Shown here piece after piece: positions 21,493-31,170 of a DNA stretch of 34,341 nt. The DNA is taken from NCBI GenBank assembly GCA_016935115.1, contig JAFGRN010000060.1:1-34341 (forward strand), written 5' to 3'. Below the pieces are notes generated by a model. It had not been told where the DNA came from. It saw only the letters and a list, made by a program, of their open reading frames with translations, and ran no database searches. Position numbers and translations under genes: made by a program. Numbering within the stretch: the stretch's first letter is position 1; every line of letters begins with the position of its first letter. This DNA is from Candidatus Omnitrophota bacterium. GTDB lineage: Bacteria > Omnitrophota > Gorgyraeia > 2-01-FULL-45-10.

Positions 21493-23076
21493 ATGAAAAA
21501 CAATTTCTTTATATTCAGGAGCTTCAGGGCGAGGATCACGTTCTTCCTTATACTTGCGATGATACTTGCCGGGGCCACTTCGAACTTTCTGGTATACCGC
21601 TATGCGCTTCATTTCCAGTTCGAACAGCTTCGCGAAAAACTCATGACTATAGCCCAGACGGCCGCCCTTACGGTAGACGCCGATGAACTTCAGGCTATCC
21701 CGCTTGAGAAAGGTGGGGTGGACAGCCTTCAGTTCAAGACGGTCTCCGGGAAATTGGCCAGGATAAGGAAAGCCATCCCTGCCATAAGGCATATCTACAT
21801 TCTCACCAGGACTGAAAAACCAGAAGTATTTAAGTTTATGGCGGATGCCGACGCCGGAAAGAGTAATGAGGGGCCGGTAACTTTTCCGGGAGATGAATAT
21901 GACGCTTCAAAGTTCCCGGAAATGATAAATGCGTTCAATGGGCCTTCGGCGGACAGGAAGCTGGACGAGGATGATTGGGGGGTATTTCTTTCCGGATATT
22001 CGCCTTTATATGACAGAGACGGTGCTGTTATCGCCGTGCTGGGTGTAGATATGAAGGCTCAGGATGTATATGATATGCAGAAGGATGTTCATAACAGGGC
22101 GTTAGCTGTACTTATTCTGGGCATTATCTTCTCGGTATTTTTGGGGGTGCTAATATCCGGAGGCGCTGCCGGGCAGATAAAAGAACTGATGAAGGGTGCA
22201 GAGCGTATCGCGAAAGGGGATCTCGAACACAGGGTGAAGATAAAGGGCGGCGACGAGCTGTCCCGCCTGGGAAACCTTTTTAACAGGATGTCGGTAAGCC
22301 TCAAGCATCATATGAAAGAGCTGGAGAGGACCACCGCGGAAAAAGAAAGGCTGGTGAAGGAGATAGAGATAGCCAGCGGCATCCAGAGGAGTTTTCTCCC
22401 GGATTTCGCTCCTAAGATACCCGGGTTGGAAATAGCGGCCCTAAGCCTGCCCGCGCGCGTTGTAGGCGGGGATTTTTATGATTTTATACCTCTTGCCAGC
22501 GGGAGGTGGGGGTTTGTCGTTGCCGATGTCTCCGGCAAAGGCGTGCCCGCCGCGCTCTTCATGGCCCTATCCAGGACATTGATGCGTTCGACGGCGGCGG
22601 GAGCGCTTACGCCGTCCGATGCGATAAACCATGCCAATAAGCTGATACTGCAGGACAGCAAGGCAAGCATGTTTGTTACGCTCTTCTACGCGATCGTGAA
22701 CGCGGGCACCATGGTATTTCAATATGCCAATGCCGGGCATAATCCGCCGCTTTATGTTACCGACGGAAAAGATAATATAGTGTTTCTTAAGGCGCAGGGC
22801 GTCCCGCTCGGGATATCATCCGATATAGAATCAGCTACAAACGATATAACTCTCAAGAAGGGGGATATGGTCCTCATATATACCGATGGTGTTACTGAGG
22901 CGGTCAACAGCCGTGGCGAGCAATTTGAGATGGAACGGCTGGAGAAGATAGCGAAAGGGGCCAGGCATCTGCCGGCCCAGGGGATCATGGACAGGGTGAT
23001 GGAAGGACTCAAGTCATTTGTAGGAACAGAACAGCAGTATGATGACATAACGATAATGGTATTGAAGGTGATGTGA
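21493..23076 (+). CDS. HAMP-domain serine phosphatase, RsbU/SpoIIE (PP2C) type
   Basis: ATG 21493 preferred (the listed TTG 21466 is in the terminator arm). HAMP region, IQRSFLPDFAP, VVGGDFYDFIPL, VADVSGKGVPAALFMAL, GHNPPLYV, YTDGVTEA, YDDITIMVLKV. Confidence 0.92.
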   Translation: MKNNFFIFRSFRARITFFLILAMILAGATSNFLVYRYALHFQFEQLREKLMTIAQTAALTVDADELQAIPLEKGGVDSLQFKTVSGKLARIRKAIPAIRHIYILTRTEKPEVFKFMADADAGKSNEGPVTFPGDEYDASKFPEMINAFNGPSADRKLDEDDWGVFLSGYSPLYDRDGAVIAVLGVDMKAQDVYDMQKDVHNRALAVLILGIIFSVFLGVLISGGAAGQIKELMKGAERIAKGDLEHRVKIKGGDELSRLGNLFNRMSVSLKHHMKELERTTAEKERLVKEIEIASGIQRSFLPDFAPKIPGLEIAALSLPARVVGGDFYDFIPLASGRWGFVVADVSGKGVPAALFMALSRTLMRSTAAGALTPSDAINHANKLILQDSKASMFVTLFYAIVNAGTMVFQYANAGHNPPLYVTDGKDNIVFLKAQGVPLGISSDIESATNDITLKKGDMVLIYTDGVTEAVNSRGEQFEMERLEKIAKGARHLPAQGIMDRVMEGLKSFVGTEQQYDDITIMVLKVM

Positions 23077-23615
23077 TGAAGTTTCATATTCTTATAGTAT
23101 TTATTACGCTTTTTGCGCTGGTCATGGGCGTTGAAAGCGGCCTCTCTGTAAATGTGGGGTATGACGAATATGATTACTGGGAAGGTACGAGGACTATAAG
23201 GGTCTGCAGGAAGTATGACAGTGAAGGCCGCCTGAGGCAGAAGATATTTTACTGGGGTGACGGATCGACACTGCAGCAGGACCAGAAGTTTGATGCCAAC
23301 GGAAATAAAGTGGAAGAGGTGCACTATAACGCGTCGGGCGCCCTGCAGGCCAATGTGGACGGGTGGGCGGCGATGAGGGCCCGTTATAATGATGATAAGC
23401 CGGTGCTCGAAAGTTTTTACGGCGATGACGGCCATATAATGGAACGTAAAATTTACAGCAGGTCCGGAAAACTTATTGCCAGGCAGATGATGGGGGATAA
23501 AGATTTCGACCCTTACGAGCAGTTCGAGGCAAGGCCTATATCGAACGAAAGGGTCTTATATTACGACAGGTCAGGGCAGCTTAAAGGCGCGGCAGGCGGG
23601 ACACAGAAAAAATAA
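23076..23615 (+). CDS. Exported hypothetical protein with YD-x-x-G-x-L type repeats
   Basis: Signal peptide; KYDSEGRLRQK, KFDANGNKVEE, YNASGALQ, YSRSGKLI, YYDRSGQLK repeats (MORN/YD-like). Confidence 0.55.
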   Translation: MKFHILIVFITLFALVMGVESGLSVNVGYDEYDYWEGTRTIRVCRKYDSEGRLRQKIFYWGDGSTLQQDQKFDANGNKVEEVHYNASGALQANVDGWAAMRARYNDDKPVLESFYGDDGHIMERKIYSRSGKLIARQMMGDKDFDPYEQFEARPISNERVLYYDRSGQLKGAAGGTQKK

Positions 23616-23622
23616 TTTTATT

Positions 23623-24924
23623 ATGTTTAAACATATATTCCGGACGTTGCGTTACCGCAATTTCCGGCTTTTCTTCGCGGGGCAGAACATATCGCTGACA
23701 GGCACATGGATACAGCAGGTAGCCATGGGCTGGCTCGTCTACAGGCTTACCAATTCCGCGCTCCTGCTGGGTATAGTGGGATTCTCCAGCCAGATACCGA
23801 CATTTGTCTTAAGCCCGCTGGGCGGTATAGTTGCCGACAGATTTGACCGGCGCAAGCTTCTGGTAATTACACAATCCTTATCCATGATACAGGCGCTGGT
23901 GCTTGCCGCGCTCGTCTTCAGCGGCATGGTGCGCGCATGGCATATAATAGCCCTGGGTTTTATGCTCGGATGCATAAATTCATTCGACATACCCGTGAGG
24001 CAGTCTTTTCTTATAGAGATGGTAGAGAAGAAAGAGAATATAGGCAATGCCATAGCCCTTAATTCACTTATGTTCAATGTTTCGCGCATGATAGGTCCCT
24101 CCCTAGCTGGCATAATACTGGCGCTTTTCGGCGAAGGAATCTGTTTTTTACTGAACGGCCTAAGTTTTATGGCGGTGATATGGTCGCTGTTAATTATGGA
24201 TATACCCGCATGGAAGAGGAAGGCGGGGCCCGTTGATATAGCGCTCGATATCAAAGAAGGCGTGAAGTACGCGTTCGGTTTTGAGCCGATAAGGTTTATA
24301 CTGATGCTGGTAAGCGTTATCAGTGTGGTAGGAATGTCTTATATAATACTGATGCCTGTATTTGCCAGGGATATCCTGAAGGGCGGGCCGCAGACTCTCG
24401 GCTTCTTGATGGCCGCAGGCGGGATTGGAGCCGCTGTGGCGACGGTCTATCTGGCTTCACGGCAGACTATAGTAGGGCTCGGCAGGTTAATACCGGTATC
24501 ATTAATCGTATTTGCGCTGGCGATAGTCCTGTTTTCGCTATCGCGCGCATTATGGATATCCGTGGCCCTGCTGGCCGCCGGCGGATTCGGGTTTATGGTG
24601 AGCATGGCCGCGTGCAATATAATACTCCAGACTATATCTGATGATGATAAGAGGGGAAGGGTGATGAGTTTTTATACTATGGCGTTCATGGGAATGGCGC
24701 CGATCGGAAGCCTGGCTTCAGGCGCGCTCGCCAACAGGATAGGCGTTACCGGCACTCTGATAATAGGAGCATTGGTGTGTATCATCGCTTCGATCTTATT
24801 TGCAGGGGCTATGCCAATTATCAGGAAGAGGATCCATCCTATATATAGGAAGATGGGCATTATACCCGAAGTTGCTTCCGGTATGAATATGGTCTCGGAG
24901 CTTACTATCCCGCCCGAGGATTGA
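23623..24924 (+). CDS. Major facilitator superfamily transporter (MFS_3/EntS-like)
   Basis: RYRNFRLFFAGQNISLTGTWIQQVAMGWLVYRLT and GGIVADRFDRRKLL motif, 12-TM pattern. Confidence 0.88.
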   Translation: MFKHIFRTLRYRNFRLFFAGQNISLTGTWIQQVAMGWLVYRLTNSALLLGIVGFSSQIPTFVLSPLGGIVADRFDRRKLLVITQSLSMIQALVLAALVFSGMVRAWHIIALGFMLGCINSFDIPVRQSFLIEMVEKKENIGNAIALNSLMFNVSRMIGPSLAGIILALFGEGICFLLNGLSFMAVIWSLLIMDIPAWKRKAGPVDIALDIKEGVKYAFGFEPIRFILMLVSVISVVGMSYIILMPVFARDILKGGPQTLGFLMAAGGIGAAVATVYLASRQTIVGLGRLIPVSLIVFALAIVLFSLSRALWISVALLAAGGFGFMVSMAACNIILQTISDDDKRGRVMSFYTMAFMGMAPIGSLASGALANRIGVTGTLIIGALVCIIASILFAGAMPIIRKRIHPIYRKMGIIPEVASGMNMVSELTIPPED

Positions 24925-24984
24925 TTTTCCGGAGATTAATTTCAATTGATTTAACACTTATCGTATGATATCTTATCTCTTGCC

Positions 24985-26667
24985 ATGAGTTACGTAGTCT
25001 TTGCACGCAAATACAGGCCCCGAGATTTCGACGAGATCATCGGACAATCACACATAACCACCACGCTGAAGAACGCGATAGCGCGCAACAGGGTAGCTCA
25101 CGCTTATCTCTTTGCCGGTCCGCGGGGAGTGGGCAAGACTACCACCGCCCGCATACTTGCCAAGGCGCTCAATTGCGAGAAGGGTCCCACTGCCGAACCG
25201 TGCGATAAGTGCGCATCCTGCCTTGAGATAAACTCCGGCTCGAGCCTCGATATTCTGGAGATAGACGGCGCGTCGAATACACATGTCGATAATATCAGAA
25301 ACCTCAGGGAAAATGCCAGGTTCGCTCCCGCAAACGGAAGATTCAAAGTATATATCATCGACGAAGTCCATATGCTGAGTGATTCGGCATTCAATGCGCT
25401 CCTGAAAACGCTTGAGGAGCCGCCGCAGCATGTCAAATTTATATTTGCGACGACCCATGCCCATAAGGTGCCGCCGACTATACTCTCGAGATGCCAAAGA
25501 TTCGATTTCAGGCGTATCCCGACGAAGGAGGTGCTGGATAACCTCAGGCGCATAGCGAAAGAAGAGAAGATCTCCGTTAGTGAAGACGCTCTCGGGCTCA
25601 TCGCGAAGTATGGCGACGGCAGCATGCGCGATTCGCAAGTAATACTCGACCAGATAGCGTCATTTGCGCGGGGCAAGGTGGGGGCTGAGGATGTGGTTAA
25701 GGTCTTAGGGGTAGTAGATGACGATATACTCTTTGCGCTCTCAGATGCGATATCGGGCAAGGATCCTCGCTCCGCTCTGGATACGGTCGATAGGCTGGTC
25801 AATGACGGCAAGGATGTGGCGCAGATCGCATCGGGACTTATAGAGCATTTCCGCAATGTGGTGGTTTCTAAAGTTACGGGAGGCGGCGCAGCTTTGATCG
25901 ATGCCGGGTCCGACAGGATAAAGCGCTATGCCGAAGACGCGGAAAAATACTCGATAGAGCAGGCGCTATATATCATATACACATTGGCAAATACTATGGC
26001 TATTATGAAGAAGACCGGCATGGCGAGGATCCCGTTTGAGGCCGTACTTGTTAAGTTGGCGCGGTGTTCGGAGGTTATGCCGGCAGCGGAGATAATGGAG
26101 AGGCTGAGGGCGTTGGAAGAGTCGAACGTCGGAAAACACGCCGTACTACCTGAGAAGCCATTAGCCGGTAACCCAAAAACCGCGCGGAATGCCACTACAG
26201 AAGTTTCATCGAAGATTTCAGAAGGCGCGCAGCAGCGGCCGCGCAGCCTGCCGGTTCTTGACGAGATACTGAGCTCATGGATGCGAGTGATAGGCTACAT
26301 CAGGAACAGGAAGATGTCAATTGCCTCGTACCTTCAGGAGGGGGATCCTGTAAAGCTTGAGGGTAATGTGCTGACGTTAAGTTTCGAGAAAGAAGTCAGG
26401 TTTCATAAAGAGGCGCTGGAATCTGTTGAAAATATAAAGCTTATCGAGAGCGCCCTGCGCGATACATTTGATGCGGAATTGCGTGTAGCGCTTGTTTTAA
26501 CGGAGACTGCGGCCAACAGAAATCAAGATGGTGGCGGAGATACGGCCGGGGCGGATAGCGAGGTCTCCGGCGCGGCGGCTTCTGATGAGGCCTATCCTAT
26601 AATTAAAAAAGCCCTTGAGATCTTCGGAGGCAAGCTGACCACAGGCGGTAAGGGAGGGTTGATATGA
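24985..26667 (+). CDS. dnaX: DNA polymerase III subunit gamma/tau
   Basis: YRPRDFDEIIGQSHITTTLKNAI, FAGPRGVGKTTTARILAKALNC, Cys zinc module CDKCASC, IIDEVHMLSDSAFNALLKTLEEPP. Confidence 0.97.
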   Translation: MSYVVFARKYRPRDFDEIIGQSHITTTLKNAIARNRVAHAYLFAGPRGVGKTTTARILAKALNCEKGPTAEPCDKCASCLEINSGSSLDILEIDGASNTHVDNIRNLRENARFAPANGRFKVYIIDEVHMLSDSAFNALLKTLEEPPQHVKFIFATTHAHKVPPTILSRCQRFDFRRIPTKEVLDNLRRIAKEEKISVSEDALGLIAKYGDGSMRDSQVILDQIASFARGKVGAEDVVKVLGVVDDDILFALSDAISGKDPRSALDTVDRLVNDGKDVAQIASGLIEHFRNVVVSKVTGGGAALIDAGSDRIKRYAEDAEKYSIEQALYIIYTLANTMAIMKKTGMARIPFEAVLVKLARCSEVMPAAEIMERLRALEESNVGKHAVLPEKPLAGNPKTARNATTEVSSKISEGAQQRPRSLPVLDEILSSWMRVIGYIRNRKMSIASYLQEGDPVKLEGNVLTLSFEKEVRFHKEALESVENIKLIESALRDTFDAELRVALVLTETAANRNQDGGGDTAGADSEVSGAAASDEAYPIIKKALEIFGGKLTTGGKGGLI

Positions 26668-27269
26668 GCGGATTCCCCGTATCGATGATGTCCCTCATAG
26701 AAGAATTTTCAAAGATGCCAGGCATAGGGCCCAAGAGCGCCCAACGCCTGGCCTTTTACATTCTTAGGTCATCAAAAGACGATGCCGGTGCCCTGGCAAG
26801 GTCGATTGTAAAGGTCAAGGAATCGGTCAGGTTTTGCAGGGTCTGTAATAATTTAAGCGACGAGGAAACCTGCGATATATGCAAGAGTCATTCGCGCGAC
26901 AGGTCGCTGCTTTGCGTGGTGGAAGAGCCGAATGATATCATTACCATAGAGCGCGCGGGCAATTTCAGCGGAGTCTATCATGTACTGCTTGGCTCACTAT
27001 CGCCTCTCGACGGGATAGGTCCTTCCGACCTTAAGATAAAAGAGCTTCTTGACAGAGTTAAGAAGGGGAAATTTAGGGAGATAATTATTGCTACGGATTT
27101 CAATACCGAAGGCGAAGCAACATCTCTTTATTTGTCCAAAGTATTAAAAGGATCGGGCGCGCGGCTGACAAGGGTAGCATATGGAATACCTGTTGGCGGG
27201 GATCTCCAATATGCTGATCAAGCGACAATAGTAAAAGCGTTTGAAGGCAGAAGGGAAACAAAAGCCTGA
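26664..27269 (+). CDS. recR: Recombination mediator RecR
   Basis: MPGIGPKSAQRLAFYIL, CRVCNNLSDEETCDIC zinc finger, VVEEPNDIITIE Toprim, YGIPVGGDLQYADQATI. Confidence 0.97.
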   Translation: MSGFPVSMMSLIEEFSKMPGIGPKSAQRLAFYILRSSKDDAGALARSIVKVKESVRFCRVCNNLSDEETCDICKSHSRDRSLLCVVEEPNDIITIERAGNFSGVYHVLLGSLSPLDGIGPSDLKIKELLDRVKKGKFREIIIATDFNTEGEATSLYLSKVLKGSGARLTRVAYGIPVGGDLQYADQATIVKAFEGRRETKA

Positions 27270-27278
27270 CGATTATTA

Positions 27279-27307
27279 TTGACCGCAGCATTTTATAAAT
27301 GTATAAT
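27279..27307 (+). promoter_or_regulatory. Sigma70-like promoter
   Basis: TTGACC (27279-27284), N17, TATAAT (27302-27307). Confidence 0.6.
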
Positions 27308-27337
27308 AGTACAAAATTTAAAATAGGGAGGATATCT

Positions 27338-28123
27338 ATGGGAGTTATAGAAGCGATCAGGAAGGGTTTTAGCGTGGCTGGCAAGGCGATGGCTCTTGTC
27401 GCGGTATTGTTTGTGTTTAATCTTTTGGGCAACCTGGCGAGCCTGCCTTTTGCGCCGGAACCGGGTGCTCCTGCGGCAGCCGAATCAATGCTTCCTCTCT
27501 TACTGGTCAGCATAGTGTTTATAATTCTAAGCGTGTTTATACAGGGTGGGTCGCTGGGCCTTATCAGGGATCTTATCAAAGAGGGTAAGATGAAACTGGC
27601 CGCCATGCTGCAGTATGGCGCCAGATATTTTATCCGCCTTCTGATACTCGGCATATTCATACTGGCCATAGTTTTGGTTGTGGCAATAATTGCCGCGATT
27701 CTCATAGCCCTAACGGCGCCGCTTAACATCCCTGTGATTACAGGTATTGCTGCGGTGATTGCCGTGGCTATCATTGTCGTTTCGGCTCTATATTTCTTCA
27801 TTCCGTTTATTCTTTCTCCATATGCCGTGGTTTGTGATGAGGTGGGTGTTATAGAGGCCCTGAAGAAGAGCATCCTGGTAGGGAGGAAGCCGTTTTCCAG
27901 AGTGTTAGCACTGGTACTCTTGATGCTGGTCCTTATTTTGATAGCGCTGGGAGTAGGTTTTTTAGTCGGACTGGTTATAGGGTTGGTATCTGCGCTGCTT
28001 CCGGCCGGAGCCGGCAGGATATTGATGATAGTGGTGTCGAGTGCTGTTAACAGTTACATAGGCGTAGTCGCGACATCGGCCTTTATGTCTTATTATCTGG
28101 TGAAAAAAGAGAGCGCTGTATAG
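27338..28123 (+). CDS. Multi-TM membrane protein of unknown function (DUF4013/YciC-like)
   Basis: ATG 27338 with GGGAGGA SD; ORF start 27299 overlaps the promoter. About 6 TMs, YAVVCDEVGVIEALKKSILVGRKPFSRVLALVLL. Confidence 0.6.
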   Translation: MGVIEAIRKGFSVAGKAMALVAVLFVFNLLGNLASLPFAPEPGAPAAAESMLPLLLVSIVFIILSVFIQGGSLGLIRDLIKEGKMKLAAMLQYGARYFIRLLILGIFILAIVLVVAIIAAILIALTAPLNIPVITGIAAVIAVAIIVVSALYFFIPFILSPYAVVCDEVGVIEALKKSILVGRKPFSRVLALVLLMLVLILIALGVGFLVGLVIGLVSALLPAGAGRILMIVVSSAVNSYIGVVATSAFMSYYLVKKESAV

Positions 28124-28130
28124 CAATAAA

Positions 28131-28709
28131 ATGAAAGAAATGACGGAAATTCGCTGGCATGGAAGGGGCGGCCAGGGGGCAAAGACGGCCGCCCTCCTGC
28201 TTGCTGATGCGGCACTCGCATCGGGAAAATATATACAGGCATTCCCGGAATATGGCCCGGAACGCATGGGCGCTCCTGTTACTTCATTTGACAGGATATC
28301 ATCCGGCCCGATAAGCCTGCATTCCGGGGTTATCAATCCGGACGTAGTGATAGTCCTCGATCCTACGCTAATGGACAGTGTGGATGTTACCGAAGGCATG
28401 TCATCAGGCGGCACACTCCTCGTCAATATCGAAAGATCTCCGGAAGAGGTAAAAAAGATATTTAATATCCCGGCGGAAGTCAGGATCTGCACTGTCGATG
28501 CGTCTAAAATTTCGAAAGAAACTATTGGCAGGGAAATCCCAAATACGCCCATGCTCGGCGCGCTGGTAAAAGCCACGGGCATTCTCGATTTCAAGGATAT
28601 GATCGAGGACATGAAGAAGAAACTGGAAAAGAAGTTTAAATCAAAACCGGAAGTGGTCGAAGGTAACCTTAAGGCCATAGAGCGGGCATATAAAGAGGTT
28701 AAATCATAA
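28131..28709 (+). CDS. porG: 2-ketoacid:ferredoxin oxidoreductase, gamma subunit
   Basis: IRWHGRGGQGAKTAALLLADAAL...YIQAFPEYGPERMGAPV. Confidence 0.88.
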   Translation: MKEMTEIRWHGRGGQGAKTAALLLADAALASGKYIQAFPEYGPERMGAPVTSFDRISSGPISLHSGVINPDVVIVLDPTLMDSVDVTEGMSSGGTLLVNIERSPEEVKKIFNIPAEVRICTVDASKISKETIGREIPNTPMLGALVKATGILDFKDMIEDMKKKLEKKFKSKPEVVEGNLKAIERAYKEVKS

Positions 28710-29036
28710 ATGTCAGCCCAGAAGAAAGCGGCAAAGCCAGGATGGAAAGAGCTTCCCGAAGGTGATTTGATAATAGGCGGCGGCACAGCGGCCGAATTTA
28801 AGACCGGTGACTGGAGGTCGATGAGGCCGATCCTGCTCAAGGATAAGTGCATCAACTGCCTGACTTGCTGGGTATATTGTCCGGATTCAGCGGTTATCGT
28901 GCAGGATGGGAAAGTGGTCGGTTATGATTATGAGCATTGCAAGGGTTGCGGCATCTGTTACAATGAGTGCCCTGTAAAAGGGAAAGCTATAGAGATGGTT
29001 TCAGAGAAAGCCGCAAAGGCCAAAGAGAAGAAGTAG
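28710..29036 (+). CDS. porD: 2-ketoacid:ferredoxin oxidoreductase, delta (ferredoxin) subunit
   Basis: Two 4Fe-4S motifs CINCLTCWVYCP and CKGCGICYNECP. Confidence 0.9.
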   Translation: MSAQKKAAKPGWKELPEGDLIIGGGTAAEFKTGDWRSMRPILLKDKCINCLTCWVYCPDSAVIVQDGKVVGYDYEHCKGCGICYNECPVKGKAIEMVSEKAAKAKEKK

Positions 29037-29042
29037 GATATA

Positions 29043-30221
29043 ATGGTAAATTCCAATATAGTAGCGAGGACGGGCAATGAGGCGATGGCAGAGGCCATGC
29101 GCCAGATCAATCCCGACGTAGTTGCGGCATATCCGATCACGCCGGCGACTGAGGTCGTCCAGATATTCGCCAGCTATGTGGCCGACGGTCTGGTGGATAC
29201 AGAGTTTGTGCCAGTCGAGAGCGAACACTCGGCGATGTCGGCATGCATCGGTTCTGCGGCCGCGGGCGGCAGGACGATGACAGGTACCTCCAGCCAGGGG
29301 CTCGCGCTCATGGCGGAGATGCTCTACATAGCGGCGGGCCTGAGGCTTCCTATAGTACTGGCTGATGTTAACAGGGCGTTGTCCAGCCCGATCAATATAC
29401 ACTGCGACCATTCCGACACCATGATGGTGAAGGAATCCGGCTGGGTGCAGATATTCTCGGAAAATTGCCAGGAAGCGTACGATAATATGCTACAGGCCAT
29501 CCGGATAGCGGAGACCGCGAAGATACCTGTCGTCGTCACTACCGATGGATTCATAATAAGCCACGGCATGGAGCGCATGGAGATGTTATCCGATGCCGAT
29601 GTCAAAAAATTTGTGGGTGAATACAAGCCGGAGAATTACCTTCTGAACCTGGAGAAGCCTATTACCATAGGGGCTCTCGACCTTACAGATTACTATTTCG
29701 AGCATAAGAGACAGCAGATAGAGGCGATTAGGAATTCGAAGAAAGTCATTCTCGATGTTGCCAAGGATTTTGCGGCAAAGACCGGGCGCTCGTACGGGCT
29801 TTTCGAGCAGTATAAGATGGACGGCGCCGAGATTGCCGTAATAGCGATGGGATCGACCGCGGGTACGGCTAAAGTCGTGGTCAACGCCCTTAGGAAGAAA
29901 GGCGTAAAGGCCGGGCTCATCAAACCGAGGGTATTCAGGCCCTTTCCGAAAGAAGAGCTCGCGGATGCGCTTGCCGGGCTCAAAGCCGTAGCGGTAATGG
30001 ACAGGTCCGATTCTATGAATGCGCATGAAGGGCCTCTCTGCGTGGAGATAAAGGCCGCGCTCTTCGATAAGGGTGTAAGCAAGACGGTGCTGAACTATGT
30101 GTATGGCCTGGGCGGGCGCGAGATAAAGCTCGAGGACATCGAGTTTGTTTTTGGCGAGCTTGCCGATGCGGCGAAGGGCAAGCCCGTATCCAGAGTATCG
30201 TACCTGGGCGTGAGGGAATAA
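29043..30221 (+). CDS. porA: 2-ketoacid:ferredoxin oxidoreductase, alpha subunit
   Basis: GNEAMAEAMRQINPDVVAAYPITPATEVVQIFA...EFVPVESEHSAMSACIGSAAAGGRTMTGTSSQGLALM. Confidence 0.93.
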   Translation: MVNSNIVARTGNEAMAEAMRQINPDVVAAYPITPATEVVQIFASYVADGLVDTEFVPVESEHSAMSACIGSAAAGGRTMTGTSSQGLALMAEMLYIAAGLRLPIVLADVNRALSSPINIHCDHSDTMMVKESGWVQIFSENCQEAYDNMLQAIRIAETAKIPVVVTTDGFIISHGMERMEMLSDADVKKFVGEYKPENYLLNLEKPITIGALDLTDYYFEHKRQQIEAIRNSKKVILDVAKDFAAKTGRSYGLFEQYKMDGAEIAVIAMGSTAGTAKVVVNALRKKGVKAGLIKPRVFRPFPKEELADALAGLKAVAVMDRSDSMNAHEGPLCVEIKAALFDKGVSKTVLNYVYGLGGREIKLEDIEFVFGELADAAKGKPVSRVSYLGVRE

Positions 30222-30222
30222 G

Positions 30223-31170
30223 ATGGCGAACCTGAAAGACCTATCCAAACAGAAAGTACTGTTCACCGGCGGGCACAGGGCATGCGCCGGATGCGGCGCG
30301 GCTATCGTAGCGCGCCAGGTTATGATGGCGGCGGGGCCTAATACCGTGGTAGTGAGCGCGACGGGATGCCTCGAAGTGGTCTCAACGATATTCCCTTATA
30401 CAGCGTGGGCAGGGCCATTTCTGCACAGCGCGTTCGAGAATGCCGCGGCGACCGTAAGCGGCGTAGAAGCTCTTTATAAATCATGGATCAGGCAGGGCAA
30501 ATATAATAAGAAGCTGAACTTCATAGCGTTTGGCGGTGACGGCGGCACTTATGATATCGGGCTGCAGTCCCTTTCGGGCGCGATGGAGCGCGGCCACAAT
30601 ATACTTTATGTCTGTTACAATAACGAAGCTTACATGAATACCGGGGTACAGCGCTCGGGCGCGACTCCGAAGGGAGCGGATACCACCACCGCCCCGGTGG
30701 GAAAGGTCAAGAAGGGTAAAGAGCAGTACAGGAAGGACCTCACCGCCATAATGGCGGCGCACAATATACCCTATGCTGCCCAGTCGGTAGTAGGCAACTG
30801 GCGCGACCTGACTTCCAAAGTAGAAAAGGCTCTGTCAATCGAAGGGCCGAAGTTTATAAATGTCTTCCAGCCTTGCAGGCTGGGCTGGTCGTACGATCCG
30901 GCCAAGACCTGTGAGATCGGTAGGCTGGCGGTAGAGACTTGCTCATGGCCGCTCTATGAAGTGATAGACGGGCAGTACAAAGTCTCGAAACCCAAAGAGA
31001 AGAAACCCGTGACGGAGTTTATTAAGATGCAGGGTAGATTCAGGCACCTGCTAAAGCCTGAGAATAAAGCGCTGCTTGACGATATACAGGCGATTATTGA
31101 TAAGAACTGGGAAAGCCTTCTGAAGAAAGAGACCTGTTTCGCGCAGGTTGTCTCGCCGAAACCGGCTTAA
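30223..31170 (+). CDS. porB: 2-ketoacid:ferredoxin oxidoreductase, beta subunit (TPP-binding)
   Basis: HRACAGCGAAIVARQV, GDGGTYDIGLQSLSGAMERGHNILYVCYNNEAYMNTGVQRSGATPKGA TPP-binding GDG..NN motif. Confidence 0.93.
   Translation: MANLKDLSKQKVLFTGGHRACAGCGAAIVARQVMMAAGPNTVVVSATGCLEVVSTIFPYTAWAGPFLHSAFENAAATVSGVEALYKSWIRQGKYNKKLNFIAFGGDGGTYDIGLQSLSGAMERGHNILYVCYNNEAYMNTGVQRSGATPKGADTTTAPVGKVKKGKEQYRKDLTAIMAAHNIPYAAQSVVGNWRDLTSKVEKALSIEGPKFINVFQPCRLGWSYDPAKTCEIGRLAVETCSWPLYEVIDGQYKVSKPKEKKPVTEFIKMQGRFRHLLKPENKALLDDIQAIIDKNWESLLKKETCFAQVVSPKPA

Noticed and set aside
25048-25856. 196- and 250-aa minus-strand ORFs inside dnaX
   Set aside because: Antisense to an unambiguous dnaX; Ser/Arg-rich shadow translations.
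27100-28855. Long minus-strand ORFs (257 and 297 aa) opposite recR, the membrane protein and porG
   Set aside because: Shadow ORFs antisense to confidently identified genes; low-complexity composition, no recognisable motifs.
29586-30266. 226-aa minus-strand ORF opposite porA
   Set aside because: Shadow of a conserved plus-strand gene; no independent start signals.
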